In this document: piece after piece, positions 4,734 to 5,870 of the stretch
Numbering within the stretch: position 1 is the first letter of the stretch
How the letters are laid out: every line of letters starts with the position of its first letter
Assembly: GCA_007135015.1 (NCBI GenBank)
Contig: SLJS01000029.1
Span: forward strand, 1 to 5,870
From: Alcanivorax sp.
Lineage (GTDB): Bacteria > Pseudomonadota > Gammaproteobacteria > Pseudomonadales > Alcanivoracaceae
Reading direction: 5' to 3'
DNA: 5,870 nucleotides
The notes under the pieces: model-generated
Told to the model about the DNA's origin: nothing
Database searches by the model: none
The model's input: the letters and a program-made list of their open reading frames with translations, nothing else
Translations under genes and position numbers: made by a program

Positions 4734-5747
4734 ATGAACGGCTTGCTGCCTGCCTCGATACTGCCGGGATTACTGGAAACCGCGCTGAAAAGCCGGGTCA
4801 ACGTCCAGTCGCTGTTCGACAGCGCGGGCATTGACGCGGATATTGTCGGCAGGGCGGATCGGTTCATTTCGCTGGAACAGCTCGATACGCTGTTGAGCAC
4901 CGCCTTCGGCATGGCCGAGGACCCTTGGTTCGGGCTGAGCGTGGGCCGGGAGAACCACTACGGTAACCTGGACCTGCTCGGCAACCTCATGGCCACGGCC
5001 GATACCCTGGGCGAGGCCATGGATCTGCTGCTGCGCTACAAGGACCTGCTCGTTCCCTACCTCTATTTCGATCTCGATGTCTCCGGCGACCTGGCCCGGA
5101 TCACCAGCACTTCCGACGAGTCGCTGAACTTCACGCGAACACGCACCCACAACGAAGTGGTGGTGGCCACCATGGTTTCCATCGGCCGTTCGCTGCTTGG
5201 TGGAGACATGGGCCTGCGCAGGGTAATGCTGCGTCACCAGCCGCCAGCGGACCCGCAACCCTACCGCGAGTTCTTCCGCGTGCCGGTCGAATGCGGCAGG
5301 TCCTGCAATGGCGTGGAATTCGACCGCGGCCGGCTGGACGTTGCGCTGCCCACGGCCTTTCCCAAGTACAATCAGCGTCTGCGTCGCCTGGCCGAGCAGC
5401 AGCTGATGGAACTCAACCGGGCCCGCGGCGTGGCCGGGCAGGTGCTTGCCATGCTCACCGAACGGCTGGGCCGCGAGGAAATCGGCATTACGGCCATTGC
5501 CGCACAGCTCCACGTCACCCCGCGCACCCTGCAGCGGCGTCTGCGACGGGAGGGCACCACCTATGCGCGCCTGCGGGACCGGGTCCGCCACGAGCGCGCC
5601 TGCAGCAGACTGTCGGGGGAACGCTGCGACATGGAGGAACTCGCCCGGGCCCTGGGCTTTTCCGACACCGCCAACTTCTACCATGCCTTTCGCCGCTGGG
5701 AAGGCTGCGCGCCGGGCGCCTACCGCCGCCGCATCCGTGAGCAGTAG
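4734..5747 (+). CDS. AraC-family transcriptional regulator (OruR-like, arabinose-binding-type N-terminal domain)
   Basis: This 337-residue DNA-binding regulator has an N-terminal effector domain (about 10-210) of the kind found in OruR-like AraC proteins, including PWFGLSVGRENHYGNLDLLG (64-83). The C-terminal AraC domain has two helix-turn-helix units: GITAIAAQLHVTPRTLQRRL (251-270) and DMEELARALGFSDTANFYHA (299-318), followed by FRRWEGCAPGAYRRR, the usual family ending. Length fits the family (about 340). The ATG at 4734 is chosen because AGGAA (4722-4726) lies 7 bases upstream; a GTG at 4731 would be only 4 bases away and a GTG at 4710 has no usable ribosome-binding site. It is divergent from the SRPBCC-transporter operon, the standard position for a regulator of that operon, probably responding to a small hydrophobic effector. 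The effector and the direction of control are unknown. Confidence 0.92.
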   Translation: MNGLLPASILPGLLETALKSRVNVQSLFDSAGIDADIVGRADRFISLEQLDTLLSTAFGMAEDPWFGLSVGRENHYGNLDLLGNLMATADTLGEAMDLLLRYKDLLVPYLYFDLDVSGDLARITSTSDESLNFTRTRTHNEVVVATMVSIGRSLLGGDMGLRRVMLRHQPPADPQPYREFFRVPVECGRSCNGVEFDRGRLDVALPTAFPKYNQRLRRLAEQQLMELNRARGVAGQVLAMLTERLGREEIGITAIAAQLHVTPRTLQRRLRREGTTYARLRDRVRHERACSRLSGERCDMEELARALGFSDTANFYHAFRRWEGCAPGAYRRRIREQ

Positions 5748-5748
5748 G

Positions 5749-5765
5749 GCGCCCCTTCGGGGCGC
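5749..5765 (+). repeat. GC hairpin abutting the AraC stop codon
   Basis: GCGCCCC (5749-5755) pairs with GGGGCGC (5759-5765) around a TTC loop, starting two bases after the TAG stop (5745-5747). There is no T-tract. In sense orientation it is the same structure, one base pair shorter, as the hairpin after the transporter stop codon. Confidence 0.7.
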
Positions 5766-5795
5766 AGTGGTCGGCGGTCGGTCGTCAGTGGTCGG
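5766..5795 (+). repeat. Degenerate 7-bp-periodic G-rich tract
   Basis: Successive 7-base units read AGTGGTC, GGCGGTC, GGTCGTC, AGTGGTC (5766-5793). CAGTGGTCGG occurs exactly at 5765-5774 and 5786-5795, 21 bases (three units) apart. Within it, four GG pairs with loops of 2, 1 and 2 bases (5769-5781) could form a two-tier G-quadruplex. As after the transporter gene, it follows directly on a GC hairpin. Confidence 0.65.
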
Positions 5796-5813
5796 AAAGA
5801 AAACAATCTTTCC
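5794..5813. terminator. Weak hairpin, possible bidirectional terminator or processing site
   Basis: GGAAAGA (5794-5800) pairs perfectly with TCTTTCC (5807-5813) around AAACAA. It is AT-richer than its surroundings and lacks a T-tract on the + strand; on the - strand the loop reads TTGTTT. It may help end the AraC transcript, or that of a convergent gene beyond the window, but it is not a convincing intrinsic terminator. Confidence 0.3.
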
Positions 5814-5870
5814 CGGATTTCACGGTGCCAGGTTCTTCGCGGCCTTGCTGGAGGGTCCCCTCTCCCCGCC

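Noticed and set aside
4472..4912. Upstream extension of the SRPBCC frame to 290 residues
   Set aside because: The extra residues look random, cross the divergent promoter region and overlap the AraC coding start. The family N-terminus fits the ATG at 4471.
5820..5870. C-terminus of a convergent - strand gene (stop at 5820-5822, ending SSKAAKNLAP)
   Set aside because: Only 16 codons are visible and other frames are also open here. The TCCCCTCTCCC repeat also lies here, so coding cannot be supported.

Overview
The window is GC-rich, densely coding bacterial DNA. Its proteins look gammaproteobacterial: a CGFS monothiol glutaredoxin close to E. coli Grx4, a 200-residue Prx1/AhpC-type peroxiredoxin, and an OruR-like AraC regulator. 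Heptamer repeats and GC hairpins in the intergenic gaps resemble those I associate with Chromatiales and other halophilic or alkaliphilic Gammaproteobacteria. That placement is a soft inference. No tRNA, rRNA, CRISPR array, transposase or phage gene is visible.

Left part (1-1243, + strand): an oxidative-stress and iron-sulfur pair. A monothiol glutaredoxin gene (58-393) is followed by a 187-base gap with promoter-like and palindromic sequence, then a typical 2-Cys peroxiredoxin gene (581-1183). A textbook intrinsic terminator (1206-1243) closes the unit.

Convergent gap (1184-1451): after the terminator there is no gene. The gap holds hairpins at 1298-1313, 1345-1365 and 1432-1450. Between the last two lies an array of nine 7-bp units (1366-1428), whose G-rich strand carries six GGGG runs with 3-base loops and matches the rule for a strong G-quadruplex.

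Middle part (1452-4471, - strand): a tight two-gene operon. A 143-residue SRPBCC/START-like protein is followed, 2 bases after its stop codon, by an 861-residue RND-superfamily (MMPL/HAE3-type) inner-membrane transporter. The transporter has an unusual acidic Asp-Pro-Phe repeat in its second periplasmic loop. Divergent from the operon, across a 262-base regulatory gap, is an AraC-family regulator (4734-5747, + strand) that is the natural candidate to control it. A hydrophobic or lipid-like ligand bound by the SRPBCC protein and moved by the transporter is the simplest joint hypothesis, but the sequence does not show the substrate.

Right end (5748-5870): the AraC stop codon is followed by nearly the same hairpin that follows the transporter stop codon, and again by 7-base-periodic G-rich sequence. 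This recurring layout (stop codon, GCGCCCC-TTC-GGGGCGC hairpin, heptamer tract) is the most unusual structure in the window.
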